64,000 bases of DNA from Rhodanobacteraceae bacterium (GTDB lineage Bacteria; Acidobacteriota; Terriglobia; Terriglobales; Acidobacteriaceae). Under the pieces are notes generated by a model. That model did no database searches and was not told the origin of the DNA. It was given only the letters and a program-made list of their open reading frames with translations. Shown here piece after piece: positions 28,139 to 37,270 of this stretch. Positions within the stretch are counted from its first letter, which is position 1. Each line of letters starts with the position of its first letter. The position numbers and the translations under genes are program-made. The DNA lies in NCBI GenBank assembly GCA_903970285.1, contig CAJCHN010000081.1, positions 1-64,000 on the forward strand, written 5' to 3'.

Positions 28139-28170
28139 TGGAAGGCCTGCCTGGATTAGGAAGGGTTCAC

Positions 28171-28213
28171 AAAGGAGAAGCGGAAGCCCATTGCGGGCTT
28201 CCGCTTCTCCTTT
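28171..28213 (-). terminator. strong hairpin between flgE and fliL
   Basis: A perfect 19-bp inverted repeat: AAAGGAGAAGCGGAAGCCC at 28171-28189 pairs with GGGCTTCCGCTTCTCCTTT at 28195-28213 across a 5-nt loop. It lies 47 nt after the flgE stop and 62 nt before fliL. Only three T residues end the stem, but its stability makes it a likely terminator, or a stabiliser of the upstream mRNA. Confidence 0.75.
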
Positions 28214-28260
28214 CGGTACTGACAGGCAGGACCAGCTTTGTTTTCCGCCCGATCATGTCC

Positions 28261-29490
28261 TTACCGGATCATGGCGATCGCCTCCTGGGTGACCGTGTCG
28301 AAGGTGGTGACCGTCTTGGAGTTGGCCTCAAAGGCGCGCTGAGCGACGATGAGGTCGGAGAACTCGGCGGAGATATCGATGTTCGATGCTTCGAGCGCCT
28401 CGCCCTCGATGGTTCCTCGTCCTCCGACGCCACCGGTGCCGACGGTGACCGAGCCGGAGGCGTTGGTGACCGAGTAATCGTTGGCACCGGACCGTGTGAG
28501 ACCGTCGGGATTGGAGACCAGCGCAACCGCGACCTGGCCGACGATCTCGGTATGGCCATTGCTGAACGAGGCGGAGACGACGCCCGTTCCATCCACGGAG
28601 AAACCCTGGTACGCGCCGGAAGAGAATCCATCCTGGCTGGTGGCCGAGGTGTTGGAAGCACCGGAGGTTTGCGTGACCAGCGAATTGCCGCTGGCGTCGT
28701 AGAGGTTGAAGTTGAGGGTGAGATTGCTGGCGCCGTCGGCCATGCCGGGGAAGCTTACTCCCGTGACGTTGGAGGTGGGCGAGACCAGTGCGCCGGTGGA
28801 GTTGAAGGTGAGCGTGCCGGTATTGTTGACCGGGGTTCCTGTCGCATCTCCGGCAGGCAGCGTGACCGAGTAGTTCCAGGTGGTCGGCGACTCCTTGGTG
28901 TAGGTCACGGTGGCCAGGTGGCTCTCCCCGAGCGAATCGTAGATGGTCGCTTCGGAGGAGAAGGTGGTCGAGTCTGGCGAGCTGGAGTTGAGGCTGGTCG
29001 TCATGGAGAGGTTCTGCGTCGCCTGTGCGCCTTCGGTCGTGGTGACCGGAAGCGCGATGGGCACCAAACCCCCGTTGAGATTGACCGTGCCGTTGGTCGC
29101 GCCGTAGCCCATGACGCTTTCCCCGCTGCCGGTGACGAGGTCGCCGCCGGCGTTCAACTGGAAGTCTCCGGCGCGAGTGAGCGACTGATCGTTGCCACTC
29201 TGGACCAGGAAGAATCCGTTGCCGCTGAGAGCCATATCGGTGCTAGTGCTGGTGGTGGAGAGACTTCCCTGGGCGAAGTCGGTGGCGGTTCCGGAGACGC
29301 GGGTTCCGACACCGACCTGAAGCGTGTTGCCGGAACCAGAGGTTCCGATGTTCTGGTAGAACAAGTCCTCGAAGGTGGTTGTCTGACCCTTGAAGGCAGT
29401 GGTGTTGAGGTTGGCGAGATTGTTGCCGATGGTGTTGAGGGCGGTGGTATCCGCCTGCAACCCGGTGAGGGCAATGGAAAAGTTAGGCAC
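28261..29490 (-). CDS. flgE: flagellar hook protein FlgE
   Basis: Hook subunit of about 409 aa. GTG at 29490 follows AAGGAG with 7-nt spacing, giving an N-terminus (FSIALTGLQADTTALNTIGN) that matches the conserved hook/rod D0 helix with NNLANLNTTAFKG. The C-terminal D0 helix is intact (NIDISAEFSDLIVAQRAFEA, then TVTTFDTVTQEAIAMIR). The middle is Ser/Thr/Gly-rich and variable. Exported by the flagellar T3SS, without a cleaved signal. Confidence 0.95.
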   Translation of the reverse strand: MPNFSIALTGLQADTTALNTIGNNLANLNTTAFKGQTTTFEDLFYQNIGTSGSGNTLQVGVGTRVSGTATDFAQGSLSTTSTSTDMALSGNGFFLVQSGNDQSLTRAGDFQLNAGGDLVTGSGESVMGYGATNGTVNLNGGLVPIALPVTTTEGAQATQNLSMTTSLNSSSPDSTTFSSEATIYDSLGESHLATVTYTKESPTTWNYSVTLPAGDATGTPVNNTGTLTFNSTGALVSPTSNVTGVSFPGMADGASNLTLNFNLYDASGNSLVTQTSGASNTSATSQDGFSSGAYQGFSVDGTGVVSASFSNGHTEIVGQVAVALVSNPDGLTRSGANDYSVTNASGSVTVGTGGVGGRGTIEGEALEASNIDISAEFSDLIVAQRAFEANSKTVTTFDTVTQEAIAMIR

Positions 29491-29502
29491 GGTGTACTCC
29501 TT

Positions 29503-29516
29503 CGCTCGATCGAGCG
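29503..29516. other. 14-bp perfect palindrome between flgD and flgE
   Basis: CGCTCGATCGAGCG lies in the 34-nt gap between the flgD stop and the flgE GTG. It could form a tight stem ahead of the flgE ribosome-binding site or bind a dimeric regulator. Confidence 0.45.
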
Positions 29517-29524
29517 CGTTGCAG

Positions 29525-30016
29525 TTAGGATCCTTGGGTCTGGGAGCCGGGGGCCCCAAAGAGGTTGTTGGTGGAAGGCGTGTTTGCAGCTGCGATCGCC
29601 GAGGTCGCCGTGCCGTTGGTTCCGATCGGGGCGATCGAGCTGCTGGCGGAAGAGGAGCTGGACGCGCCGCCCAGTTCGCTGTTGATGGAGATCAGCTGTT
29701 GCAGGCTGTTGACCCCGACCAACTGCTGGATGTACGCGTTCGGGTCGGTGGGCTGGGTTGGATCTTGATTCTGCATCTCGGTCACCAGCAGGGTGAGGAA
29801 GTCGTTGGAGGTAATGTCACCGGCGGCGCTGGCAGAGGTGGAGGCAGCCGCGCCGGTCGCCGCAGCGGAGGCTGAAGTGGATTTAGCTGTGGAGAAGACC
29901 GGGGTGGCGGTGGGGGCGGTAGAACGTCCCGCGGCCCCCGCATGAACCAGGCCTGAGGCCACCCGGCTGGCGGAATGCTTTGTATCCAACGCGTTCATCA
30001 TGGAAGTGACGTCCAT
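29525..30016 (-). CDS. flgD: flagellar hook cap protein FlgD (short form)
   Basis: About 163 aa; the ATG at 30016 has GAGAG about 8 nt upstream. The N-terminal FlgD core is clear (DITSNDFLTLLVTEMQNQDP, then DPNAYIQQLVGVNSLQQLIS). The C-terminal Tudor/FnIII domains of enteric FlgD are absent and replaced by a short Ser/Ala-rich tail. FlgD scaffolds hook assembly and is discarded. Its location between fliK and flgE is canonical. Confidence 0.93.
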   Translation of the reverse strand: MDVTSMMNALDTKHSASRVASGLVHAGAAGRSTAPTATPVFSTAKSTSASAAATGAAASTSASAAGDITSNDFLTLLVTEMQNQDPTQPTDPNAYIQQLVGVNSLQQLISINSELGGASSSSSASSSIAPIGTNGTATSAIAAANTPSTNNLFGAPGSQTQGS

Positions 30017-30099
30017 TGCTTGTCTCTCTTTCTGGGAGGGGAAACCTGAAGACTGTGGGAGGACCAGGGAGCACGCAGGATGCATGTCCACGCGAAGAC

Positions 30100-31722
30100 T
30101 TAGACCGTTACGTTCAACCAGCCTCCGCTGCTGCTGCCGCCGAGAAGCGCCGGCGAAACAGCGAGATGGCCGGCGATACTGGCCGCTGACGGCTCATCCC
30201 AGGGGTTGAATTCGTGCTGTCCGGAGGTTGGCCGATCGTCCGCTGCACGCCCTTGCTGATCTCGCGCAGATCCCGCATCGCTGGAGGTCGAATCTGAGCC
30301 AGGGGCGTGGGTAAGGGTTTCGGCCGGAAGAGCCGCTTTCTCCGGTGCAGTGACCGCAAGCGAGCCGACCGCGACCGCGTTGCCCTGGAGGTAGCTGGAT
30401 AGCCCCGGAAGCTGCTGGCGCAGCGACTCGGCGGCATGCGAGTTTGGGGCCATCAGCGAGGCTGTCACCTCACCGGTGTGACCCAGCTCCGCGCGCACGC
30501 GAAGCCAGCCATGCGGGCCGCCGGTGATACCGACTTCAAGAACATTGGGTGTGGCCGCCAGGGTTCTCTGCGTCATGGGAAGGTGATCGAATCCGCTTCG
30601 CCCGAACGGATCCGTTCCCGATTCGAAGCCCGGTTCAAGCCGGCTGCCGGCGTCGATGAAGCCGGGAGATGGCGTCGCATTGTGGCCGGAGCCAGCGCCG
30701 TGCTGGCCTGCCATGACCTGGGGTGCGGCTAGGCCAAAACCGGCGGAGACAACAGCAGCCGGCGCCGGGAGGTGGCCGTCGGCTGGCGCGAGCAGAGCGG
30801 CCGCAAAGAGAGAGTCGGAACGATTGGAAGGTACGGGCGCCGGTTCCGCAGGCTGGGCCGGCGCAGGAGTGGGGCGCGGGGCGGAGACAGCGGTATCGAG
30901 CTTGGAAGTTGCGGCAGCCGGACCGCTCGGCACGGAGAAGCGGCGCGCAAGGCGCAGGTCGCTCCTGGCGTGCTGCGGATCGGCGGCAGCCGGGGTAAGC
31001 GCGGGCTGGATTGCCGATGATGGGGAAAGATTTGCGACGGTGGGCGCGGGAACAGCTGAAACTTCAGGGTTCGGGAGGCCGACTGAAGGGGCGCCGGTCA
31101 GCTCAAGCGCTGGAGCGGCGAGCGTGCTTTTCCTGGTTTCGACGGTAGCTGGCTTTGCGAAAGTGGCTGCCCGCGTAGTTTCGGCATCTCCTCGAGGATC
31201 GGAGACGGGTTGACCCGGAGATGGCTGGGGAGTTTTTGTAGCTGCCGTCCTCAAGAAGGGTCGCGCCGGGGCTGAAGCCGAGGGCTGCGGCAAGATCGCG
31301 GCAGGGTCGCGTTTGGCTGCCTGCTGCGGGATCGCATCAAGGAGCTCGAGCGGAGGCTTCCGGGACGGGCCTGCGAGCACAGCAGCAGACGCCGGCGATG
31401 AAGAGGCCGGGAGGCGCGGCTGCGCGGGCGTGGCCGGGATGCGGACCTCGGAAGGCCGGGACGACGGTTCGGCTGTTCTGGTTTGAGCGTGGGCACCCGG
31501 GGCTATAGCCGGCGGTTGTCTTGCGGGGGAGTTCGTTGCTTCGTTTTGGATGGCGTTCGGGGCGGCGTTTTGGACGGCATTCTGGGCGGCGAAGCTTTCC
31601 CGGAAGCTGAGAGGTGTTGCGCCCGGTGCGGCAAGGGGGGCGGAAGCAGGTCTGACGCCCGTGCCCTCAGCCGCTGGCAGGTCACTTGCACCATGCGCTC
31701 GAGCGATCTCTGAACCGTGCAT
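30100..31722 (-). CDS. fliK: flagellar hook-length control protein FliK
   Basis: About 540 aa from the ATG at 31722 (GAGG 12 nt upstream). The N-terminal two thirds are Ala/Pro/Ser-rich low complexity, as in FliK rulers. The C-terminal region matches the FliK_C pattern (VGITGGPHGWLRVRAELGHT, GEVTASLMAPNSHAAESLRQ), which acts on FlhB to stop hook growth. The assignment rests on this domain and on position between fliJ and flgD. The start is uncertain because the frame stays open upstream to 31905. Confidence 0.83.
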   Translation of the reverse strand: MHGSEIARAHGASDLPAAEGTGVRPASAPLAAPGATPLSFRESFAAQNAVQNAAPNAIQNEATNSPARQPPAIAPGAHAQTRTAEPSSRPSEVRIPATPAQPRLPASSSPASAAVLAGPSRKPPLELLDAIPQQAAKRDPAAILPQPSASAPARPFLRTAATKTPQPSPGQPVSDPRGDAETTRAATFAKPATVETRKSTLAAPALELTGAPSVGLPNPEVSAVPAPTVANLSPSSAIQPALTPAAADPQHARSDLRLARRFSVPSGPAAATSKLDTAVSAPRPTPAPAQPAEPAPVPSNRSDSLFAAALLAPADGHLPAPAAVVSAGFGLAAPQVMAGQHGAGSGHNATPSPGFIDAGSRLEPGFESGTDPFGRSGFDHLPMTQRTLAATPNVLEVGITGGPHGWLRVRAELGHTGEVTASLMAPNSHAAESLRQQLPGLSSYLQGNAVAVGSLAVTAPEKAALPAETLTHAPGSDSTSSDAGSARDQQGRAADDRPTSGQHEFNPWDEPSAASIAGHLAVSPALLGGSSSGGWLNVTV

Positions 31723-31751
31723 CAAGGGCTGTATCCTCTGCCCTGGATCAA

Positions 31752-31767
31752 TGCACCTCGTACGCCA
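31752..31767 (-). promoter_or_regulatory. sigma-54-like promoter upstream of fliK
   Basis: The minus strand reads TGGCGTACGAGGTGCA. TGGC and TGCA match the -24 and -12 elements with correct 10-nt spacing between GG and GC. The predicted start near 31741 lies 19 nt before the proposed fliK ATG and in the fliJ-fliK gap. Confidence 0.45.
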
Positions 31768-31795
31768 AACCTTGCCTGAGCGGATTAGGCGATAC

Positions 31796-32293
31796 TCACT
31801 CGGATTTGTCCGGGGTCTGGCTCTCCAGCCACACCCGGCGTGCGAGAAAGCGGTCATCGGAGAGCGCCTGCGCCTGGCGGTCGAAGGCAAGCTGCGCCTG
31901 CACACGCGCCTGCTCGACGACGCCGTCGACCTGCCGGCGCTCCATCCGGCTGAGGCGATGCGCCGACTTTACGTCTTCGTGATGAAGCTTGCGTTGGACT
32001 TTGATCTGCCCAAGCCTTTTCTGCTGGGTGGCCGCTGCCGGGGCGCTGCGAGCAGCGGCGAGGGTTTCGATCAGACTGCCCCGGCCCAGTGCTTCGCATC
32101 CCTGGGTACGTTCGAGGCGCCGCGCTTCGCGCAGTCTGGCGGCTGCCTGCTCCACTTCAGCGACCGCGCCGGCAGCGCCACGCTCCTGCATGGCATGCAG
32201 CCGCTCCACCATGGCGTAGAGCTTGGCCAGACGTTCGAGACCGCGGACCGCCAACTCAGAGCACCATCTCTTCCAGACGGGTGACGCTTTCAT
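31796..32293 (-). CDS. fliJ: flagellar export chaperone FliJ
   Basis: Coiled-coil protein that links the FliI/FliH ATPase complex to FlhA. Heptad-rich helices run through the protein (RGLERLAKLYAMVERLHAMQ, then AEVEQAAARLREARRLERTQ) and a second hairpin of charged helices follows. The ATG at 32293 overlaps the fliI end by 38 nt and lacks a Shine-Dalgarno. TTG at 32254, directly after the fliI stop, would give 152 aa and a more typical FliJ N-terminus. Identified by shape and by position after fliI. Confidence 0.8.
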   Translation of the reverse strand: MKASPVWKRWCSELAVRGLERLAKLYAMVERLHAMQERGAAGAVAEVEQAAARLREARRLERTQGCEALGRGSLIETLAAARSAPAAATQQKRLGQIKVQRKLHHEDVKSAHRLSRMERRQVDGVVEQARVQAQLAFDRQAQALSDDRFLARRVWLESQTPDKSE

Positions 32294-33587
32294 CCAAAGT
32301 CGTTTTTTCGTCGCTTTGCTGCGCGCAGTAGCGCAGCAGCGGAGCCCTGGCCGCGACAGCGCGATCGAGTTCGGGGTCGAGGCCAGGCTTGTAGGCACCC
32401 ACCTTCAGCAAATCCTCGTTGCGTGCGTACTCGGCCAGCAGGCTCCGCGCCAGCCCGGCGTGCTGGCGATGCTCCCGAGTGGTCACGGCAGGCATAAGCC
32501 GGCTCAAAGAGTCGAGCACGCTGACCGGAGGATAGTGCCCGGCGCTGGCCATCTGGCGCGAGAGGACGATGTGTCCGTCGAGGAACGAACGGACTGCATC
32601 GACCACAGGATCCTGCTGGTCGTCGCCTTCCATCAGGACGGTATAGAAGGCGGTGATGCTGCCGTTCTCGAAGTTTCCCGCGCGCTCGATCAGCTTGGCC
32701 AGCCGGGTGAAGACACTGGGGGTGTAGCCTTTGCTGGCGGGCGGTTCGCCGGCGGCGAGACCGACCTCCCGCGCCGCCATGGCGTAGCGCGTGAGCGAGT
32801 CGAGAATCAGCAGGACGTGTTTGCCGCGGCGCGCGTGGAACTCTGCCACCGAGGTGGCCGCCATGGCTGCCCGCATGCGCAGCAACGGGCTCTGATCGCT
32901 GGTGGAGACCAGGACCACGGCACGCTTACGGCCTTCGACGCCAAGCGCGTCTTCAACAAACTCGCGGACCTCTCGTCCTCTTTCTCCCACCAGTCCGACG
33001 ACCGTCAGATCGGCGGCCGTATTGCGCGTCATCATGCCGATCAGCGTGCTCTTGCCGACGCCTGAGCCGCCGAAGATGCCCACACGCTGACCGCGCCCGA
33101 CGGTAAGCAAACCATCAATGACACGAAGTCCGGTCTGCAGCGGCTCCCGGATGGGCTCGCGCTCCATCGGTGTAGGGGCCGCGCCATCGAGCGGCCAGAG
33201 CTCGCGCACGCGCGGGCGCGCGAGACCGTCCAGCGGCTCTCCAAGAGCGTTCAGAATGCGTCCCTGCATCTGCTCGCCGACGGCGATGGCGGGCAGCGAT
33301 CCCAGTGCCTGCACGCCATCTCCATACTGGATGCCCTGGGTTTCGCCCAAGGGCATGGAGATCACATGCTTGCCGCGAAAGCCGATGACCTCGCCGGGAT
33401 GGCGGCGGCCGGTGCTGTCCTTCACCTCGCAGCACTCGCCCACCGAGCACAGCGGGCCTTCGGACTCGACGGTTTGACCGGTGGCCTGCACCACCCTGCC
33501 GATCCAACGCCAGGCGGGACGGGTTGCGAGGGTGGCGAAGTAGGCCCCGAGATTGGCCGAGCCGAGGCGTTCATGTCCTTCCGGCAT
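32256..33587 (-). CDS. fliI: flagellar export ATPase FliI
   Basis: 443-aa cytosolic ATPase of the flagellar T3SS, homologous to F1 beta. Walker A GGSGVGKST lies at residues 173-181, Walker B at LLILDSLTRYAMAAREVG and the family motif GEPPASKGYTPSVF follows. The ATG at 33587 with AGGGG 9 nt upstream is preferred over a longer open frame. Only 2 nt separate it from the fliH stop. Confidence 0.97.
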   Translation of the reverse strand: MPEGHERLGSANLGAYFATLATRPAWRWIGRVVQATGQTVESEGPLCSVGECCEVKDSTGRRHPGEVIGFRGKHVISMPLGETQGIQYGDGVQALGSLPAIAVGEQMQGRILNALGEPLDGLARPRVRELWPLDGAAPTPMEREPIREPLQTGLRVIDGLLTVGRGQRVGIFGGSGVGKSTLIGMMTRNTAADLTVVGLVGERGREVREFVEDALGVEGRKRAVVLVSTSDQSPLLRMRAAMAATSVAEFHARRGKHVLLILDSLTRYAMAAREVGLAAGEPPASKGYTPSVFTRLAKLIERAGNFENGSITAFYTVLMEGDDQQDPVVDAVRSFLDGHIVLSRQMASAGHYPPVSVLDSLSRLMPAVTTREHRQHAGLARSLLAEYARNEDLLKVGAYKPGLDPELDRAVAARAPLLRYCAQQSDEKTTLDESVTRLEEMVL

Positions 33588-33589
33588 GG

Positions 33590-34360
33590 TCAATTCCCCT
33601 GCACTTGCATGAGTTCGCCGAAGCCGCGAGCCACTTCTTCGAGCTGAGCTTCCACGCCCAACTCCACCTGGCCTACGTTGGTCTCGAGGGTGCATCCGCC
33701 GGCCTGCATGCGTTCGTCGGCGATGACGGTGACGCGATCCGCCGTCTGGTCCTCAAACATCGCGGTCCAGGCTGCGAGGTCCTCTTCCGGCACGCGCAAG
33801 ATGGTAGCGCTGCCATCCTGTACGCGGGCCAATGCGGCTTTGACCGACGCGCGCAGCGGCAAGCCTTCGCACTCTGCGTCGCGCGCCAGAATCTTCTTGG
33901 CTACCGCCAGCGCCAGCTTGACGACCTGACTCTCGGCGGCGGCGAAGAAGCGCTGGCGATCCCGCGCGAACTCGAGGCGCAGCCGCTCGACCCGGCTGCG
34001 CTCCTGCATGACTCCCTCGGCAAGCTCCGCTTCAAAGGCAGATCGCGCGTGGATCCGCTCCTCCTGCCGCGCTTGAGCGATGCGCTGGGCGACTTCGAGC
34101 TCGAGTTTGTCGGCCTGGTGCGGAAGTTCCTGCTCCCGGTCGCCGGGCTCAGGGGAGGCAGGCTCGGGGGCGGCTTCGGTGCCCATTTCGTGCAACTCGG
34201 GAAAGGTCATGTCGGAGACGGCATGTTGCGTTCCGCCGACGTCCGACGCCATCAGATCGGCGATGGAGACCACGGCCGTGCGCGCCAGCAGGTCGTCGAC
34301 GCGGCGGCCGGGATTGGCGGCTCTGCGGCCACCGGCTGGCGGATCAGACCGAGAGGTCAT
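33590..34360 (-). CDS. fliH: flagellar export protein FliH
   Basis: 256-aa negative regulator and anchor of FliI. The central long charged helix (KLELEVAQRIAQARQEERIH) and the C-terminal V-ATPase subunit E-like domain (LALAVAKKILARDAE, then RMQAGGCTLETNVGQVELGV) are typical of FliH/YscL. It overlaps the fliG stop by 17 nt. Confidence 0.92.
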   Translation of the reverse strand: MTSRSDPPAGGRRAANPGRRVDDLLARTAVVSIADLMASDVGGTQHAVSDMTFPELHEMGTEAAPEPASPEPGDREQELPHQADKLELEVAQRIAQARQEERIHARSAFEAELAEGVMQERSRVERLRLEFARDRQRFFAAAESQVVKLALAVAKKILARDAECEGLPLRASVKAALARVQDGSATILRVPEEDLAAWTAMFEDQTADRVTVIADERMQAGGCTLETNVGQVELGVEAQLEEVARGFGELMQVQGN

Positions 34361-35459
34361 TGTCGGTCTCCATCTTCAACACCATCTTGCCCTCGGCCTC
34401 CAGCTTGTTGGCGAGAATCAGCAACTCCTGCTGTGCGGCGCTCACATCTTTTGCGCGCACCGGACCGAGCGATTCCATATCTTCCTTGAGCATTTCGGCC
34501 GCGCGGGAGCTCATCGCCTTGTACATGTGCGCCCGCACATTCTCACGTCCGCCCTTCAACGCCATTGCCAGCATCTTCTTGTCCGCGGCGCCAACCAGCT
34601 CGCGAACACTCGCCTGGGGAACCGTCAGAAGATCGTCGAAGGTGAACATCAGGGCGCGGATATCGGTTGCGACCTTCGGGGCCTTCTGCTCGATGGCTTC
34701 GAGAATGCCCTTTGTGGTGGCTGGCTCAATGCGATTCAGCAGGTCGGCGACGGATTTGTAACCGGCATAGTTCTTGCGGCCGGAAGAACCGACGGAGTCC
34801 ATGCGGCGCGCCAGCACCAAGGCTACTTTCTGCGCCATCTCTGGCGAAAACTGCCGCATCTCGGCCAGGCGCTGGATCACTTCGACGCGCATCGCGGCTC
34901 CGAGGTTCATCAGCACGGTCGAGCCCTTCTTGGCGTCGAGATGCGCCAGCACCAGCGCCACAGTCTGCGGATGTTCATTTTCGAGGAACTTGCTCAGCTG
35001 CTGTGGCTCAAGCTTCTGCAGGGTTGCGAGGTCGCCGACAGAGTTGTCCGTCCCGGCCTGCACCTGTGCCAGCATGCCCTGGGCGCGTACCGGTCCGAAG
35101 GCTTCGGTGAGCAGCTTCAGCGCGTAGTCGGGACCGCCGCGCAGGACGTACTCATCCGCCTCGAGCAGGCTGTGGAACTCGGTCAGAACACGCTTCAGCT
35201 CCGCGGAAGTCACCTCGCCCATCAGGGTGATCTCTTCGGTGAGCTTCTGCGCCTCCGCTTCGCCCAGATTCTGGAATAACGAAGTGGCCAGCTCATCCTC
35301 AAGTCCCATCATCAGGATCGCTGCCTTGCGCAGACCGGGAATCGGCTCCAGAACAAGTTCCTCGCCTGCAGGCTTGCCCTTTCCGGCGGCCGCCAAGGGA
35401 GCCGGCGCTGCTACGCGGGTTGCCATGGCAGTCTCTGCTGCCTTCGCGGGTGGAGCCAT
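34344..35459 (-). CDS. fliG: flagellar motor switch protein FliG
   Basis: 371-aa C-ring protein that contacts the stators. Conserved elements: IPGLRKAAILMMGLEDELAT at the N-domain, the EHPQTVALVLAHL signature in the middle domain, and the charged C-terminal torque helix (LMFTFDDLLTVPQASVRELV). The N-terminal 40 residues are an Ala/Pro-rich extension. The ATG overlaps the fliF stop (TAATG). Confidence 0.97.
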   Translation of the reverse strand: MAPPAKAAETAMATRVAAPAPLAAAGKGKPAGEELVLEPIPGLRKAAILMMGLEDELATSLFQNLGEAEAQKLTEEITLMGEVTSAELKRVLTEFHSLLEADEYVLRGGPDYALKLLTEAFGPVRAQGMLAQVQAGTDNSVGDLATLQKLEPQQLSKFLENEHPQTVALVLAHLDAKKGSTVLMNLGAAMRVEVIQRLAEMRQFSPEMAQKVALVLARRMDSVGSSGRKNYAGYKSVADLLNRIEPATTKGILEAIEQKAPKVATDIRALMFTFDDLLTVPQASVRELVGAADKKMLAMALKGGRENVRAHMYKAMSSRAAEMLKEDMESLGPVRAKDVSAAQQELLILANKLEAEGKMVLKMETDNDLSV

Positions 35460-37195
35460 TACGCACTCTCCTGCGGGCCGACGATCCAGTTCTCGAGCAG
35501 GCGTGTGCTCTGCACCGGCTTGCGCCGGATATGCTCTGCCACCTGCTCCACCACCACCTGGCTCACCTGTTCTCCGGCGGCTTCGGCAGCGGCGGCCGCG
35601 CCGGCGGTCAGAGCCTCAGCGGTCTGTCCGCCGCCCATGGCTACACGTCCCGCCGCGCCGGCCTTGAGTGCCGGCGGTTCTTTGAGCGCGAGCACCACCT
35701 GCCGAGCGACCGGCCGCAGCACCAGCATGACGACCAGCAGACCGATAAAGGCCATCATGACAGCACGCGCTGCTCCCGGTTCCGCATGCAACAACGTCCT
35801 TCCCTGATCGACGACCTTTTCCACTCCCGTCAGCGGAGCCTCCGGGACGTTCGATCCAAAGCTCACGTTCTCGACCACAACTGCGTCGCCCCGCTTCACG
35901 TCGTACCCTACGGCGGCCTGAGCCAGACCTTCGATCCGGCGCATCTCTTCGGCGTTCCTCGGCTTCCACACCGTGTGCTGCAGTTTGCCGACGCCTTCCG
36001 TGGTCATGCGGTCGTTGACGACGACAGCCACGGTCATGCGGCGCAGGCGTCCCGGCGCGTCCTCGCGATGCAAGGTGTGCTTGGTTACCGCGTAGGTGCC
36101 ACTCTCTTCCTTTGTCGTCTGGTTCGAGCCGAATCCGCGCTCCGGATACACCGGCAGCGCATCTTTCGGCTGCTGCAGCAAGGGAGGAACGCCGGGCGCG
36201 GCGGCTGCCGCACTTCCCTGCACGGCGCCGACCGGAGCCGCCGCCGGCGTGTTGCTTGCGGTTCCCGGAACTCCGGAGGCCCTGGCTGCAGCGCCGTTCG
36301 CCTGCTCGTTCTTCTGGAGAGAAAGCGTTGCGGTCAGCGTGGGATCGTAGACTTCGTCGACACGATCCTCCGCACCCTCGTCATAGGCTGCGTTCACTAC
36401 CGCCCGGACGTTGCCGACGCCCACCAGGGGCTCCAGCATGGCGACCAGCTTGGCTTCGAGCGCCTGTTCAGCATCGCCTTCATGCGCATCCTTGCCCCGG
36501 GGCTGCAGGTCGAGCCGCCCATCGGCATCCACCAGGGTGACGTTTTCAGATGAGAGATTCTCGACCGCGCCGGCCACCAACCGCCGGATCGCCTCCACCT
36601 GCTCCGGCTGCAGGCTGGAGCTCTTCAGCTTGAGCACGACGGAGGCCTTGGCGACCTTCTGCTCCTGGGTGAACAGACCCTCCGCCGGAAGCACCAGGTG
36701 AACCCGAGCCGACTTCACTTCGGCCAGCGAACCGATGGTATGTTCCAGTTCGCCTTCGAGCGCGCGCTGGTAGTTTACCTTTTCGTCGAACTCGCTGCCG
36801 ACCCAGTTCGGCTTGTCGAAGAGCTCGAAGCCCAGCCGGCCGGTCTGCGGCATGCCCTTGGCGGCAACCTCCATGCGCGCCTTGTCCAGCAGGTCAGACG
36901 GCACTTCAATCCCACTCTGATCGCCGTTGGTGCGGAAGGCGATGCCAGCGGCACCGAGCTCCTGGGTGACGGTCGCGGCATCGCGCGCCTCAAGTCCTGT
37001 ATACAGCACCCGCCAGTCCGGGCGATTGGCATACCAGGAGAGCGCGGCAATGACCGCCGCAAGCATCAACCCGCCAACGCCCAGCCATGTGCGTTTCTTC
37101 GGCGGCATGGCCTGCAGCACCTTCTGGCCCCGCGCGATGACCGCGAGTGCCTGTCCCCCTGCGCCCGACTTGTCTGCCTTGCCTGTCTCTGCCAT
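35459..37195 (-). CDS. fliF: flagellar MS-ring protein FliF
   Basis: About 578 aa, the base of the flagellar basal body. The first transmembrane helix (WLGVGGLMLAAVIAALSWYA) and ring-building motifs (LYTGLEARDAATVTQELGAA; YQRALEGELEHTIGSLAEV; VKSARVHLVLPAEGLFTQEQ) are visible, with a second helix near the C-terminus (AVMMAFIGLLVVMLVLRPVA). The ATG at 37195 has AGGAG 5 nt upstream; an in-frame GTG at 37240 is less likely. Confidence 0.97.
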   Translation of the reverse strand: MAETGKADKSGAGGQALAVIARGQKVLQAMPPKKRTWLGVGGLMLAAVIAALSWYANRPDWRVLYTGLEARDAATVTQELGAAGIAFRTNGDQSGIEVPSDLLDKARMEVAAKGMPQTGRLGFELFDKPNWVGSEFDEKVNYQRALEGELEHTIGSLAEVKSARVHLVLPAEGLFTQEQKVAKASVVLKLKSSSLQPEQVEAIRRLVAGAVENLSSENVTLVDADGRLDLQPRGKDAHEGDAEQALEAKLVAMLEPLVGVGNVRAVVNAAYDEGAEDRVDEVYDPTLTATLSLQKNEQANGAAARASGVPGTASNTPAAAPVGAVQGSAAAAAPGVPPLLQQPKDALPVYPERGFGSNQTTKEESGTYAVTKHTLHREDAPGRLRRMTVAVVVNDRMTTEGVGKLQHTVWKPRNAEEMRRIEGLAQAAVGYDVKRGDAVVVENVSFGSNVPEAPLTGVEKVVDQGRTLLHAEPGAARAVMMAFIGLLVVMLVLRPVARQVVLALKEPPALKAGAAGRVAMGGGQTAEALTAGAAAAAEAAGEQVSQVVVEQVAEHIRRKPVQSTRLLENWIVGPQESA

Positions 37196-37270
37196 GGTCT
37201 CCTGCCCGGAATTCACGTGCCTGCTGTTGGTCTCGGCCACCGTTCAGGAGCGGTTGGCGGGAAGACTCTT

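Noticed and set aside
28138-29685. 515-codon plus-strand open frame opposite flgE
   Set aside because: Antisense to the hook gene whose N- and C-terminal signatures are intact; Gly/Val/Asp-rich translation without a fold.
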